Shown here: in pieces, positions 54,129 through 63,218 of the stretch
Layout of the letters: each line of letters starts with the position of its first letter
Position numbering within the stretch: the first letter of the stretch is position 1
Assembly (NCBI GenBank): GCA_964601505.1
Contig: CAZRNR010000001.1
Coordinates: 53,584 to 117,583 of the forward strand
DNA length: 64,000 nucleotides
Reading direction: 5' to 3'
Source of the DNA: DRWZ01 sp964601505
GTDB lineage: Bacteria; Calescibacteriota; Calescibacteriia; Calescibacteriales; Calescibacteriaceae
Program-made: the position numbers and the translations under genes
Notes under the pieces: generated by a model
Database searches by the model: none
What the model saw: only the letters and a program-made list of their open reading frames with translations
What the model was told of the DNA's origin: nothing

Positions 54129-55694
54129 TCAATCTATGAGGTTTTCAGGATTCATTATATTTTTTGGATCAAGATTATTTTTTATGGCTTTGATGACTAT
54201 TAATGAATCTTTAAGTTCTTTTCGTGCCCAGATTTTGTGATCTCTCCCGACTCCATGATGGTGCGAAATTGTCCCGCCATTTTCAGATATGGTATCGGAA
54301 GCCTTTTTCTTTATCTTCCACCAGAATTCTTCTTCATATCCAAACTTGGCTTTTGCAAAAAATGTGAAGTATAAAGAGGCTCCAGATTCATAAACATGTG
54401 TTATACGACAGGAAACTCCTCCTATGCTTTCTGAAAATATAACGCTTTCCATTCCTTCTTTGACTTTTTTGTAAAGATTAATAAGATTGGACCAGCTTGT
54501 GGCGGTTTCCAGAGTATCAACAATAATGCAAAAATCCATAAGTAGATCTCGCAGATAAGGTTGTTCAAAATATTCTTTTTTCCAATCTTCAAACCTCTTT
54601 TTACCTTCATCCGTTCCTCCGAATTTTTGGCAAACTCTTCTAACAAATTCAAATTCTGACTCTACAACTTTCTGGTTTTCTTCATCAGCTTCAAAACCTA
54701 CTATAAGCAGTGATCCACTCTCTATCGTATTACCAGACAGAACAGATGATATCATATATTCTCTTTCATCAAGTATTCTTATAAGCGGAGGGAATACACC
54801 ATTTTGTACTATATTTCTCGCACATTCTGCTGCACGTTCAAAACTTGGAAACAAGAAAGAAGTTGATATTTTCTTTTCCGGAATCTTATGGCACCTTATT
54901 ACAGCTTCTGTTATTATTCCGAAAATCCCTTCGGAGCCAGTAAATATTCTTGGTATATCTGGTCCACAAGCAGTTGATGGAAAGCCATGATTTCTTACAA
55001 TTCCCTTTGGTGTTATAGCCTCAAGACTTTCTATCATATCCTCTATCTTACCATATCTCGATGAGAAATGTCCGGCAGACCTTGATGCTATCCATCCACC
55101 CAGAGTTGAAAAGTAAAATGATTGTGGATAGTGCCTTGAAGCGAGGCCAAATTTTCTGAGCTTTTCTTCAAGATTTGGACCAGTTATACCTGCCATAACC
55201 TTTGCTGTTTTAGATTTCACATCAGCTTCAATAACATCTGACATACTCTTCATATCAACTGTTATGACTGGTCTTTCAGGATCAATATCGTATGTATCAA
55301 CACTTCCAACAACACTTGTTCCGCCACCAAATGGGATACACCCTATACCATTATTGCTGCAGAACTCAATTATATCTATTACATCCTGTTTTGATTTTGG
55401 ATAAACCACAGCATCAGGAAACCTCTTTATATTCCCTCTTTTTAACCTTACAAGATTCTTGTAGCTTCTGCCGGATGAATGCAATACCCTTTCGTACTTG
55501 TCATATCTTACATCAAGATTATCTTTTATTTTTATCCTTGGTTCTGGAATTTTTATTGATTCAAGTTTTACAGGTTCAACATATTCTTTCTCCGAAACCC
55601 CAAGAAATCCGGAAAGCACATCAAGTATTTTTTTTGCTTTGTCTTGTTTTATGCCTTCTCCCTCGTATCCCCATCCATTCCACTTGAGAATCAT
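54129..55694 (-). CDS. AGPS-like FAD-binding oxidase
   Basis: 521 residues. It contains WNGWGYEGE at the N-terminus, FGGGTSVVGSVD (FAD loop), SRHYPQSFYFSTLGGWIASRSAG in parts (about 186-208) and the C-terminal HHHGVGRDH. These resemble alkyldihydroxyacetonephosphate synthase (ether lipid synthesis), though bacterial homologues can be other FAD oxidases. It is a member of the same superfamily as the GlcD-like enzyme at 16736. The ATG overlaps the preceding isomerase stop in ATGA. Confidence 0.8.
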   Translation of the reverse strand: MILKWNGWGYEGEGIKQDKAKKILDVLSGFLGVSEKEYVEPVKLESIKIPEPRIKIKDNLDVRYDKYERVLHSSGRSYKNLVRLKRGNIKRFPDAVVYPKSKQDVIDIIEFCSNNGIGCIPFGGGTSVVGSVDTYDIDPERPVITVDMKSMSDVIEADVKSKTAKVMAGITGPNLEEKLRKFGLASRHYPQSFYFSTLGGWIASRSAGHFSSRYGKIEDMIESLEAITPKGIVRNHGFPSTACGPDIPRIFTGSEGIFGIITEAVIRCHKIPEKKISTSFLFPSFERAAECARNIVQNGVFPPLIRILDEREYMISSVLSGNTIESGSLLIVGFEADEENQKVVESEFEFVRRVCQKFGGTDEGKKRFEDWKKEYFEQPYLRDLLMDFCIIVDTLETATSWSNLINLYKKVKEGMESVIFSESIGGVSCRITHVYESGASLYFTFFAKAKFGYEEEFWWKIKKKASDTISENGGTISHHHGVGRDHKIWARKELKDSLIVIKAIKNNLDPKNIMNPENLID

Positions 55695-56491
55695 TCTAAC
55701 TGAATATTATTTTGCTCACAAAATTTTTTCAGTCTTTCTAATACTTTTGGAATTTCTTCAAAATCAAACAATGGAGCTATTTCAAATGTGAAATTTTGTG
55801 AGTAACCAATTTCTCTGAAGTTTTCAATTATTTTTGTCCAATCCATTGTTCCATCTCCTGGTGGTAGGTGCTGGTCGGATTTTCCATCATTATCTGATAT
55901 GTGTGTTGCTATTATCATTTCCTTTAGCTTTTTAATTGATTCTTCTGGTGGTTTTTCCCATATGTTGGCATGCCCTATATCAAGGCAAGCTCCTATTCTT
56001 GATTCTCCGTTCTTAAGTGCTCTACGAATTTTTATGATTGCATCAATTACATCTTTAACAAGATTAGAACCGTTTGGAGTGTTTTCAAATGCAAATATCC
56101 CGTCAGAGTTTTTATATAGCTTTGATAAATTTTCGAAAAACAGATCAAGATCACCATCTATATGGATTATGAAAGTTTTTACATTTACGTTATGAAGAAA
56201 ATCAGTGGCATAAAGGAGTTCATCTAATGATTTTTGAGAATACTCTTTATTTCCAAGAGATATCGGGAATTCTTTTGTATAGAGTGGCAGGTGAGCGGTG
56301 TCTGGTGAGATATTATATTTTTCTATCCATGTTTTTATTTTCTTTTTGAGATCTTGGTTTTTATAATCAATATGATCTCCCATAGCCCAGAGTTCGCATC
56401 TTGAAAATCCATAGGATCTTATCAGTTCGAACATGTTTTCATTTATCGGTTTTTTTAGGAATAATTGGAATGATATGCTAGGTTTCATCAT
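55691..56491 (-). CDS. TIM-barrel sugar phosphate isomerase/epimerase-like protein
   Basis: 266 residues. It shows the AP-endonuclease-2/xylose isomerase-like barrel: FENTPNG and GACLDIGHANIW (metal site), AMIIATHISDNDGKSDQHLPPGDGTMDW in parts, and FTFEIAPLFDFEE. Metal ligands Glu-Asp-His-His-Glu are plausible. The substrate is unknown. It is first in a two-gene unit with the AGPS-like gene. TAAGAT at 56498-56503 precedes the first ATG by 6 nt; two adjacent ATGs could start it. Confidence 0.75.
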   Translation of the reverse strand: MMKPSISFQLFLKKPINENMFELIRSYGFSRCELWAMGDHIDYKNQDLKKKIKTWIEKYNISPDTAHLPLYTKEFPISLGNKEYSQKSLDELLYATDFLHNVNVKTFIIHIDGDLDLFFENLSKLYKNSDGIFAFENTPNGSNLVKDVIDAIIKIRRALKNGESRIGACLDIGHANIWEKPPEESIKKLKEMIIATHISDNDGKSDQHLPPGDGTMDWTKIIENFREIGYSQNFTFEIAPLFDFEEIPKVLERLKKFCEQNNIQLE

Positions 56492-56497
56492 GTTGTT

Positions 56498-56503
56498 ATC
56501 TTA
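56498..56503 (-). promoter_or_regulatory. candidate -10 for leaderless isomerase mRNA
   Basis: TAAGAT on the minus strand, AACAAC, then ATG (N6). No Shine-Dalgarno is seen. Confidence 0.3.
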
Positions 56504-56548
56504 TTCAAAGTTATTTATAAAGAATATATCTCATGTTCGTTAACGGAA

Positions 56549-58015
56549 TCAGTAAGTATTTGTTGATGTATCTTTTATTATTTGAACATCATGGACATGG
56601 GATTCTTTGTATCCTGCTTCGGTTATTCTTATTATCCTGGCCTTTGTTTTGAACTCTTTTATATTTTTTGAACCTGTATATCCGAAGCTCGCTTTTATGG
56701 CTTTAGTTATATTAGATATTATGTGTTTGACAGAACCTTTATAATGTATTGCTCCAACAACGCCTTCAGGGAGTATATCAGTTGTTCCAAGGTATCTTGA
56801 TCGAACTCCCTTTTGTATTCCCTCTTTTATTGCATCTTCTGACCCCATACCTCTATATATTTTATAAGGTCTTCCATCTCTTATTATTTTTTCTCCTGGT
56901 GATTCATCTGTACCGGCAAGCATATTTCCAAGCATTACTGAATCTGCTCCAACTGCTATTGCTTTTGGTATATCTCCTGGGTATCTTATCCCACCATCTG
57001 ATATTATCGGAATGTTATATTTTCTAGAAACGCTACTGCACTCAATAATAGCGCTAACTTGAGGTACCCCTACGCCTGTAACTACTCTTGTAGTGCATAT
57101 TGAACCTGATCCTACACCAACTTTTATAGCATCTGCACCAGCTTCAGCAATAGCTCTTGCCCCATCTACTGTTGCTACATTCCCACCTATGACATCAATA
57201 TCAAATCTCCTCTTTATTTCTTTTATCATATCTATAACGCCCTTTGAATGCCCATGTGCTGAATCTATAACTATTACATCTACCCCGGCCTGAATTAGAA
57301 TTTCAATTCTTTCAATCTCTTTTTCTCCAACTCCAACAGCAGCTCCAACCATAAGTCTCCCTTGTGAATCCTTCAAAGCCATAGGATTTTCTTCATCTTT
57401 CCTTATATCCTTGAGAGTGATAAGTCCTTTTAACTTGAAATCTTCATCTACAACGGGAAGTTTTTCTATTTTGTGCTGATGCATTTTCTTTTTTGCCTCT
57501 TCCTGGGATATCTTACCATACTTTACTACAACGAGTTTCTCCTTTGGAGTCATTACCTCTTTGATTTTTCTTTGCATGTTCTCTTCAAATCTAAGATCTC
57601 TTGAAGTCACTATCCCTATCAGTGTCCCATTCTTTACAACGGGTAGTCCAGAAATATTTTGATCCTTCATTATTTTGAGAGCTTCCCCAACGGTTATATT
57701 CTCTTCGACATATAACGGATTAGTTATTATCCAGGAGTGATATTTTTTTACCTTTTCAACCTCTTTCGCTTGTTCCTGAGGAGTTAGGTTTCTGTGTATT
57801 ATACCAATCCCTCCGGATTTTGCCATTTCTATAGCCATTTCATTTTCTGTCACTGTATCCATTGCTGCTGAGATTATCGGGATATTTAGCTTTATATTCC
57901 TTGTAAGACGAGTTGTCAGGTCAACTTCTTCCGGAAGAATCTCTGAGTAGTTTGGTAGAATCAATATATCATCAAAAGTTATATATATTGGTATTTCTTT
58001 TATTGCTGCTTCCAT
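56549..58015 (-). CDS. guaB: IMP dehydrogenase
   Basis: 488 residues. It oxidises IMP to XMP with NAD. TFDDILILPNYSEILP near the N-terminus, two CBS domains (about 95-205), IDSAHGHSKGVIDMI, the catalytic Cys loop GVGSGSICTTRVVTGVG (Cys about 307) and GGIRYPGDIPKAIAVGADSVMLG (parts) are all intact. With purA it covers the split of purine synthesis to GMP and AMP. It ends 57 bp before the isomerase gene, on the same strand. Confidence 0.97.
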   Translation of the reverse strand: MEAAIKEIPIYITFDDILILPNYSEILPEEVDLTTRLTRNIKLNIPIISAAMDTVTENEMAIEMAKSGGIGIIHRNLTPQEQAKEVEKVKKYHSWIITNPLYVEENITVGEALKIMKDQNISGLPVVKNGTLIGIVTSRDLRFEENMQRKIKEVMTPKEKLVVVKYGKISQEEAKKKMHQHKIEKLPVVDEDFKLKGLITLKDIRKDEENPMALKDSQGRLMVGAAVGVGEKEIERIEILIQAGVDVIVIDSAHGHSKGVIDMIKEIKRRFDIDVIGGNVATVDGARAIAEAGADAIKVGVGSGSICTTRVVTGVGVPQVSAIIECSSVSRKYNIPIISDGGIRYPGDIPKAIAVGADSVMLGNMLAGTDESPGEKIIRDGRPYKIYRGMGSEDAIKEGIQKGVRSRYLGTTDILPEGVVGAIHYKGSVKHIISNITKAIKASFGYTGSKNIKEFKTKARIIRITEAGYKESHVHDVQIIKDTSTNTY

Positions 58016-58110
58016 ATAAAGTTTTTAATAATTGATTTTATCGTTTGTTTTTTTGAGGTTTTTTTCTGTCAAATTTTTTGTGTTTTCCAGATATGTTAAA
58101 GTAAAATGAA

Positions 58111-58581
58111 ATGAGCAAACAAATAATTGCTCCTGAAGGTACAAAGTTTAAGAATATTGAAAGGGAAGATATTAGTTTTTTTGAAAGAACATATGCAAGC
58201 CTTGTGGGAGGATTTAAAGTAACATTTGAACATCTTTTTGGAGAGAAGGTAACTATAAGGTATCCGGACGACAGAAAGGATATTCCTGAGAAATACAGAG
58301 GTAGGCATTACCTTGATATAGAAAAATGTGTTGCTTGTGAGTTTTGTGCAGCAGCTTGCCCTGTGGATATAATCTTTATAGTAGGAGAACCTCATCCAGA
58401 GAAGGTAAGACATCCAAGAGTTTTCAATATAGATATTCTCAAGTGTATCTTCTGTGGATACTGTGTTGAAGCCTGTCCAACTGGAGCTCTACAGATGACA
58501 AATGTCTATGAAGTTTTCTCACCTGAAAGGTTTATCCTCACAATAGATGAACTTTCTCGGAAGCCAGAGTTTAATGAGTAA
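58111..58581 (+). CDS. nuoI: NuoI-like 2x[4Fe-4S] ferredoxin subunit, solitary
   Basis: 156 residues. Two 4Fe-4S motifs, CVACEFCAAACPVDI (about 71-85) and CIFCGYCVEACPTGAL (about 111-126), are preceded by FKVTFEHLFGEKVTIRYPDD and RGRHYLDI, the NuoI N-terminal pattern. This subunit relays electrons in complex I. No other nuo gene is adjacent: guaB is divergent before it and fliL follows 226 bp later. It may serve a split complex or a different oxidoreductase. Confidence 0.88.
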   Translation: MSKQIIAPEGTKFKNIEREDISFFERTYASLVGGFKVTFEHLFGEKVTIRYPDDRKDIPEKYRGRHYLDIEKCVACEFCAAACPVDIIFIVGEPHPEKVRHPRVFNIDILKCIFCGYCVEACPTGALQMTNVYEVFSPERFILTIDELSRKPEFNE

Positions 58582-58807
58582 ATGATAGCTGTTCCGTTTC
58601 TATTTTTGGGGCTTATTGGAACTATTTCTCATTTTCGCATTGCTTCAATCATCTATTTATAGTTATTTAAGTAAAAGCTGCTTTACTTTAAGACTATAGT
58701 ATTTTCTGTATAATTGGAAAGTGTTTATGTATAGATCAAGTTTTGCAAAAGAACAAACAAAAGCTAAAAAAGAAGAAAAAAAAACAAAATACGATTAAAA
58801 TCTTATT
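58582..58807. promoter_or_regulatory. intergenic region before fliL with candidate -10
   Basis: 226 bp, no gene seen. TAAAAT at 58796-58801 precedes the fliL ATG by 6 nt, the clearest leaderless pattern in the window. Confidence 0.35.
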
Positions 58808-59341
58808 ATGGTTGAAAATAAACCGGAGGAGATAGAAATAATAGAGGAATTGGGAGAGGAGGGGGGAGAGAAGAAAAAAAAAGCAGGTTTGCCTATTCGT
58901 ATCCCAAGTTTTGTTTATTATATACCAATTGTTCTTGGGATAGCATTTGGAGCATATTATATATACAAAAATTTCTTCTCCAGAAGTCAAGAAAAAGTAG
59001 AGGAAAGAGGTGTTGAAATTGCTCGTGTTGCTGTTAAAAGAGGGGTTATGTTTCCAGCATGGTCGCTTGTTATAAATTTAGCTGATGCTAATGTCCCAAG
59101 ATTTTTGAAAGTTACTTTCACATTTGAGTTAGACCGTGCTATAACTGTTGCGGAGATGCAAGAAAAAGAACCTATAATAAAGGATGCAGTGATTGGACTT
59201 ATTTCCTCTAAAACAATGGCAGATCTCAGGGGTTATGAAGCTCAACTCATACTAAAGGAGGAAATCATATCAAGGATAAATGCGGTTCTTGAAACAGGAA
59301 GAGTGATAAATGTTTATTTCACAGAATTTATAATACAGTAA
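58808..59341 (+). CDS. fliL: flagellar basal body-associated protein FliL
   Basis: 177 residues. An acidic N-terminal cytoplasmic tail with basic KKKKA, a single membrane helix at about 36-55 (VYYIPIVLGIAFGAYYIY), and a periplasmic domain ending in the FliL pattern VIGLISSKTMADLRGYEAQLILKEEIISRIN (parts) with VINVYFTEFIIQ at the end. It helps motor stability and torque. It is the only flagellar gene in the window apart from the possible FlgM-like gene. The ATG has a TAAAAT box 6 nt upstream and no SD. Confidence 0.9.
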   Translation: MVENKPEEIEIIEELGEEGGEKKKKAGLPIRIPSFVYYIPIVLGIAFGAYYIYKNFFSRSQEKVEERGVEIARVAVKRGVMFPAWSLVINLADANVPRFLKVTFTFELDRAITVAEMQEKEPIIKDAVIGLISSKTMADLRGYEAQLILKEEIISRINAVLETGRVINVYFTEFIIQ

Positions 59342-59391
59342 ATTTTTCCATTCATTTACTCAACTTTTAAGGTTATCTATTGAGAGATAAG

Positions 59392-59479
59392 TGGGTAGGG
59401 CGGGACTCGAACCCGCACGGAGGTTTTACCCTCCAGAGGATTTTAAGTCCTCTGCGTCTACCTGTTCCGCCACCTACCC
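59392..59479 (-). tRNA. tRNA-Leu (anticodon TAA)
   Basis: Class II cloverleaf: acceptor GGGTAGG pairs with CCTACCC, discriminator A (complement of 59392), anticodon stem GAGGA/TCCTC with loop CTTAAAA and anticodon TAA (reads UUA/UUG), a long variable arm and T arm GCGGGTTCGAGTCCCGC. No CCA is encoded. It ends 50 bp after fliL and lies on the opposite strand. Confidence 0.95.
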
Positions 59480-59572
59480 AATACCTTAATACTAAAAAAT
59501 ATCTCCCTAAATATCAAAATTTCTGTATAGTATGCAAATATGATTGAAACCGCAGAAGAATCTTTCTAAAAA

Positions 59573-62500
59573 TCACGGAATTCTATATTTTACAACAATG
59601 GGGTAAAATATGTTTGCTACCTGGTACCCACCAACTACATATAGATAGTTTCCAGATATAACTGAACCGAACATTCTTTCTGAATCTGACTGTGTTGAAA
59701 TACCAAGAACTTTGCCATAGATTAAGTTAAGGTTCAGGTCAAATTTTGTTATAGCCATTGATTCCCTGACAAACTCCATATTTGAATTGTAAAACGATTT
59801 CCCACCTACACCGTAAAGATATCCTGAATTGATAGATAGCTCTGAAATCCAAAAATCTTCAAGTTCTGGGTATGACCATATATTTACCGAGCTGATAAGC
59901 GTGTTCATGTCAAGATCATACTTTTCAATAAGCAACCAGAGGCGCACAATATAAACTGAATTATTATATGGAAGAACAACAACAGGAGACCAATCATTGA
60001 AAATCTTTGTTGCGAGAATTGAGCCAGAACTTGAAACTCTTAAGATCCTCTGTTGGTCGGGACCAGATGAGAAATCTTCAAATATGCTTATGTATATATC
60101 TCCGTTGGTGGGATTTACTTTCATGCATCTGTCATGACATCTTGAAACACTCCCAGCTCTTGGACTTGTTGTTTCCCAGACAACTCCCCCATCAAAGTTA
60201 TATTTCCTTATTATGTAGTTTGAATTTGTGGAGAATACAACATACAAACCATCAGATACTGGATAAAGCTTTGCAAAATGTCTTCCGGAGGTAGTAAGTG
60301 CTATTTCCCAAAATGTTGTTGCAAGGTCATGAGAGTATTTACCAAGTCCAAATATCCCAGCTCCAAGATCATATGCAATATAGACACTTCCAGATGTTAT
60401 TGCGACATCAAAAACTCGGGAGAAATTCCTCTGTGCAGAAATCTTTCCACTTTTAGATATCTTTACAACTGGATCAGCCCACCATTGGTCATTTATGGTG
60501 TAAATTGATTCGTCCGATGTTAGTAGCTCAGCATCTCCAAATACAGAAGCTCCAATACCTAATGCAGTTTCCCAGATCTTCAGGACAGTTGGTGGATTTA
60601 CTAAAACCGAGTGAGTCTGAACAACTCTACCACCTTTCCTATCATCTACCACAAAACTAAGATTGAAATTCTTCGGCGATCTGACTGATGGGGTATGCCA
60701 AGCCACAAATCCATCTCCATAGATGAACTCACCGCTCTGTCCATCTTGATAAGCAAGTATTCTTATGTTATCTCCATCTGGGTCAGAGATATAGTATGGT
60801 ATATAAACTACTGAGCTCCCATCTACTTGTGAGGGAACTGAAAAACTTGCGGAAGGTGGTTGATTTTGCGGGCAAGGTGTTTCATATGAAGGATCTGGAT
60901 GATAAGGAGAGCAGTAATCTCCATCTACGACTTCTCTGACCTCGGTTATTGATAAACTACCATCTGTTGCAACAGTGATGTCAATTGCCTTCCATAGATC
61001 CCCATTTCCGTGAGGCGGAGGACTTGCTGTGAAAACAACTTTCCCCCTATGCCAAACCTGAATCAGGGCACCAGCATCTTTGAGAAATCTGCCACAGTTT
61101 GTATCGTTCGGATTGTTATGAAAAACTGAAACACGATATATACCTGCAACAGTAGGATCAATATACGCCATTTCAGGATAATCTTCCTCACAATCCTCAG
61201 ACTCTATTTCTGCGTAAGGGTCTGTGTTGATTTGACCCCATAATTTTTTTGCTATATGAAATCGCCCGCTAGATGGTTTTGGACCAGTTATATGCAAGTC
61301 AAGATCGCACTTTTTATTTCCCCATCTCAAGATGATTTTTATGTTTCTGATGGTAAAATCTCCTGCGATGGGACAAATATTCCACGCTGAAGATGGGTTT
61401 TGAATCCAATCTTTAAAATAGTATGATGGATAGCTCATTGTCGTTTGTATCTGAGCGATTTCTCTTTTTACTCCATTTATATTTGCTATAATTTTAGCTT
61501 TTCCTGCCTTTCTGACAAACACAAAGAATTTCCCATCTGCTCCGGTTTTTCTTGATGCCCCGGTGAAGTCTCCACCTGTGTAGTCCACGCCTTCAGACCA
61601 AACCTGTGCACCGCTTATAGGATTACCTTTTTCATCCTTTATAACCCCTTGAATGCAAGTTGTTTCTGAAGGTATATCTGGATTCCACCATGAAAAGTGC
61701 GAGACATATCCTTTCAAAATTTCTTTACCATCTTCGTTTATTGATTTGACAAGCAGTCCTTCATATACCCATTCTCCTGAAGATTCGTTAAAATACCAGA
61801 GGGGAACAGTTTCTGGAGTAGAATTCTTCAGTGAATCTGGAACTTGGAATTCTACATATGCTGTTACGCCAGGGGGAAGATCAAGTTCTTGACTGAGGTC
61901 CTCGGAGAATATTTTAACTTCCATAGGACCAAATGTTTCAAGTAGGACTTTCTCACCATTGCTATTGACTCCGACAAAATTTCCCGGAAACCCAAACAGT
62001 TGGTCTGCTCTTTGTGGATCAAGGTAAGCTATATTTATAACTGCATTACCAGTATATAGTGTTCCATCTGATTTTTTGCGCAATCCTCCTCCCTGGAATA
62101 TTATTTTTGTTCCAGTACTTTCATCTTTTATTTCACCGCCTAATTGTGCATTAAATGTTTGGGAGAATCTATAAGGAGCGAGTTTTATATCAAAGTAAGA
62201 AATTTCATCTTTTGAAACTTTGGTTTTAAAGGAATACGGAGCAAAAGATTGAGCTATAATCTTTATGTTATAATCGCCCGGCGGTGTTGAAAAATATACT
62301 ATACCATTTTCAGAAGATAAAGCAGTTGGTGTTCCATTAACAAAGATTTGAGCTTGTGATACCGGAGAGTTGCTGTTTGCATTTTTAATTTTTAAAAGTA
62401 TATATCCTTGTTCTAATGTTTGGCTTCCTCCTCCTGTACTTCCTCCTCCACTTCCCCCTCCGTTCTTCTTCCCACAGCTTATGATGTTCTTTTTCTCGTA

Positions 62501-62593
62501 GATTCTTTTACCAGTTTCTATTGAATATGATACAGAAAAGCTTGTGAGTATAAAGAATACCGAGATAAATGCTATTATTTTTTTCTCGTTCAT
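59573..62593 (-). CDS. large modular secreted protein with Gly-rich linker and beta-propeller-like end
   Basis: 1006 residues. A signal-like hydrophobic stretch (MNEKKIIAFISVFFILTSFS) precedes a Cys-containing KKNIISCGKKNGGG and a Gly/Ser linker. Modules in order: carboxypeptidase-regulatory-like repeat (about 55-125); a region with QLGGEIKDESTGTKIIFQGG and PLWYFNESSGEW as in FAM171-like domains; a second regulatory-like repeat IQGVIKDEKGNPISGAQVW; a DUF2135-like block LRWGNKKCDLDLHITGP with Cys pairs; an Ig-like NQPPSASFSVPSQV; and C-terminal propeller-like repeats. SD AGGA precedes ATG 62593. It may be an adhesin, binding protein or enzyme scaffold. Confidence 0.78.
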   Translation of the reverse strand: MNEKKIIAFISVFFILTSFSVSYSIETGKRIYEKKNIISCGKKNGGGSGGGSTGGGSQTLEQGYILLKIKNANSNSPVSQAQIFVNGTPTALSSENGIVYFSTPPGDYNIKIIAQSFAPYSFKTKVSKDEISYFDIKLAPYRFSQTFNAQLGGEIKDESTGTKIIFQGGGLRKKSDGTLYTGNAVINIAYLDPQRADQLFGFPGNFVGVNSNGEKVLLETFGPMEVKIFSEDLSQELDLPPGVTAYVEFQVPDSLKNSTPETVPLWYFNESSGEWVYEGLLVKSINEDGKEILKGYVSHFSWWNPDIPSETTCIQGVIKDEKGNPISGAQVWSEGVDYTGGDFTGASRKTGADGKFFVFVRKAGKAKIIANINGVKREIAQIQTTMSYPSYYFKDWIQNPSSAWNICPIAGDFTIRNIKIILRWGNKKCDLDLHITGPKPSSGRFHIAKKLWGQINTDPYAEIESEDCEEDYPEMAYIDPTVAGIYRVSVFHNNPNDTNCGRFLKDAGALIQVWHRGKVVFTASPPPHGNGDLWKAIDITVATDGSLSITEVREVVDGDYCSPYHPDPSYETPCPQNQPPSASFSVPSQVDGSSVVYIPYYISDPDGDNIRILAYQDGQSGEFIYGDGFVAWHTPSVRSPKNFNLSFVVDDRKGGRVVQTHSVLVNPPTVLKIWETALGIGASVFGDAELLTSDESIYTINDQWWADPVVKISKSGKISAQRNFSRVFDVAITSGSVYIAYDLGAGIFGLGKYSHDLATTFWEIALTTSGRHFAKLYPVSDGLYVVFSTNSNYIIRKYNFDGGVVWETTSPRAGSVSRCHDRCMKVNPTNGDIYISIFEDFSSGPDQQRILRVSSSGSILATKIFNDWSPVVVLPYNNSVYIVRLWLLIEKYDLDMNTLISSVNIWSYPELEDFWISELSINSGYLYGVGGKSFYNSNMEFVRESMAITKFDLNLNLIYGKVLGISTQSDSERMFGSVISGNYLYVVGGYQVANIFYPIVVKYRIP

Positions 62594-62716
62594 ATCAACT
62601 TCATCCTGAATTTCTATACATATAAAAAAAATTAATATCAAGAAAATAAGTTAGCGTTTTTTTAAATATGTTAAGTAATTTTTAATATTATGGCTTTTAA
62701 TAAAATAGAATGAAAT

Positions 62717-63157
62717 TCAATCAGGAATTATCATAGTTATTTTTCTTTCGTTATCTTCATCCCCGAAATCTATTTTTATCTTCACAGCTTTTTCTAAAAA
62801 TTGAGATGGTATTTTTTCTCCCCATTCAAAGAATACTGTATATCTTTCCGAATAAGCTTTTTCTTGAGAGAATGCTAATATCTCACCTAAATCATCTACT
62901 CTATATAGGTCTATATGGAGTATTTTATTTGGATATTCATTTATTATGGTAAATGTTGGCGAAAAGACAAAATCGCTTTTTCCTAAAATTTCTTCAACGA
63001 AGAATTTTATGAGTTTAGTTTTTCCGCTTCCAAGCTCTCCCTGAAGAAGAAATATAACTCCTTGGTGATCTCCGAATTTTTCTTTTACCTTACTTATTAT
63101 TTTGTGAGCTATCTTTTTTGAATCATCGTGGGATTTACTCAGAAATTTTATTTCCAC
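62717..63157 (-). CDS. tsaE: tRNA threonylcarbamoyladenosine biosynthesis ATPase TsaE
   Basis: 146 residues. Walker A LLQGELGSGKTKL (about 37-49), SPTFTIINEYP (about 64-74), HIDLYRVDD and FFEWGEKIP are the TsaE pattern, for t6A37 synthesis with TsaB/TsaD. The only sensible start is the GTG at 63157, with AGAGGA about 7 nt before it; a TGA closes the upstream frame. The first 20 nt of the gene are a near-copy of the 3' end of the neighbouring gene. Confidence 0.93.
   Translation of the reverse strand: MEIKFLSKSHDDSKKIAHKIISKVKEKFGDHQGVIFLLQGELGSGKTKLIKFFVEEILGKSDFVFSPTFTIINEYPNKILHIDLYRVDDLGEILAFSQEKAYSERYTVFFEWGEKIPSQFLEKAVKIKIDFGDEDNERKITMIIPD
63138..63157. repeat. 20-nt direct repeat, copy 1 (tsaE start)
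   Basis: CTCAGAAATTTTATTTCCAC. The minus strand reads from the tsaE GTG start. It matches copy 2 at 63199-63218 exactly, with the next bases extending the match on one side to 24 of 25. Confidence 0.85.
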
Positions 63158-63198
63158 CTTATCATCCTCTTCCTCTTCTTCCTTCTTTACTTCATTTG

Positions 63199-63218
63199 CT
63201 CAGAAATTTTATTTCCAC
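63199..63218. repeat. 20-nt direct repeat, copy 2 (end of thioredoxin-fold gene)
   Basis: Same 20-mer as 63138-63157, spaced 61 bp. It includes the stop codon of the thioredoxin-fold gene. A local duplication is the simplest cause. Confidence 0.85.
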
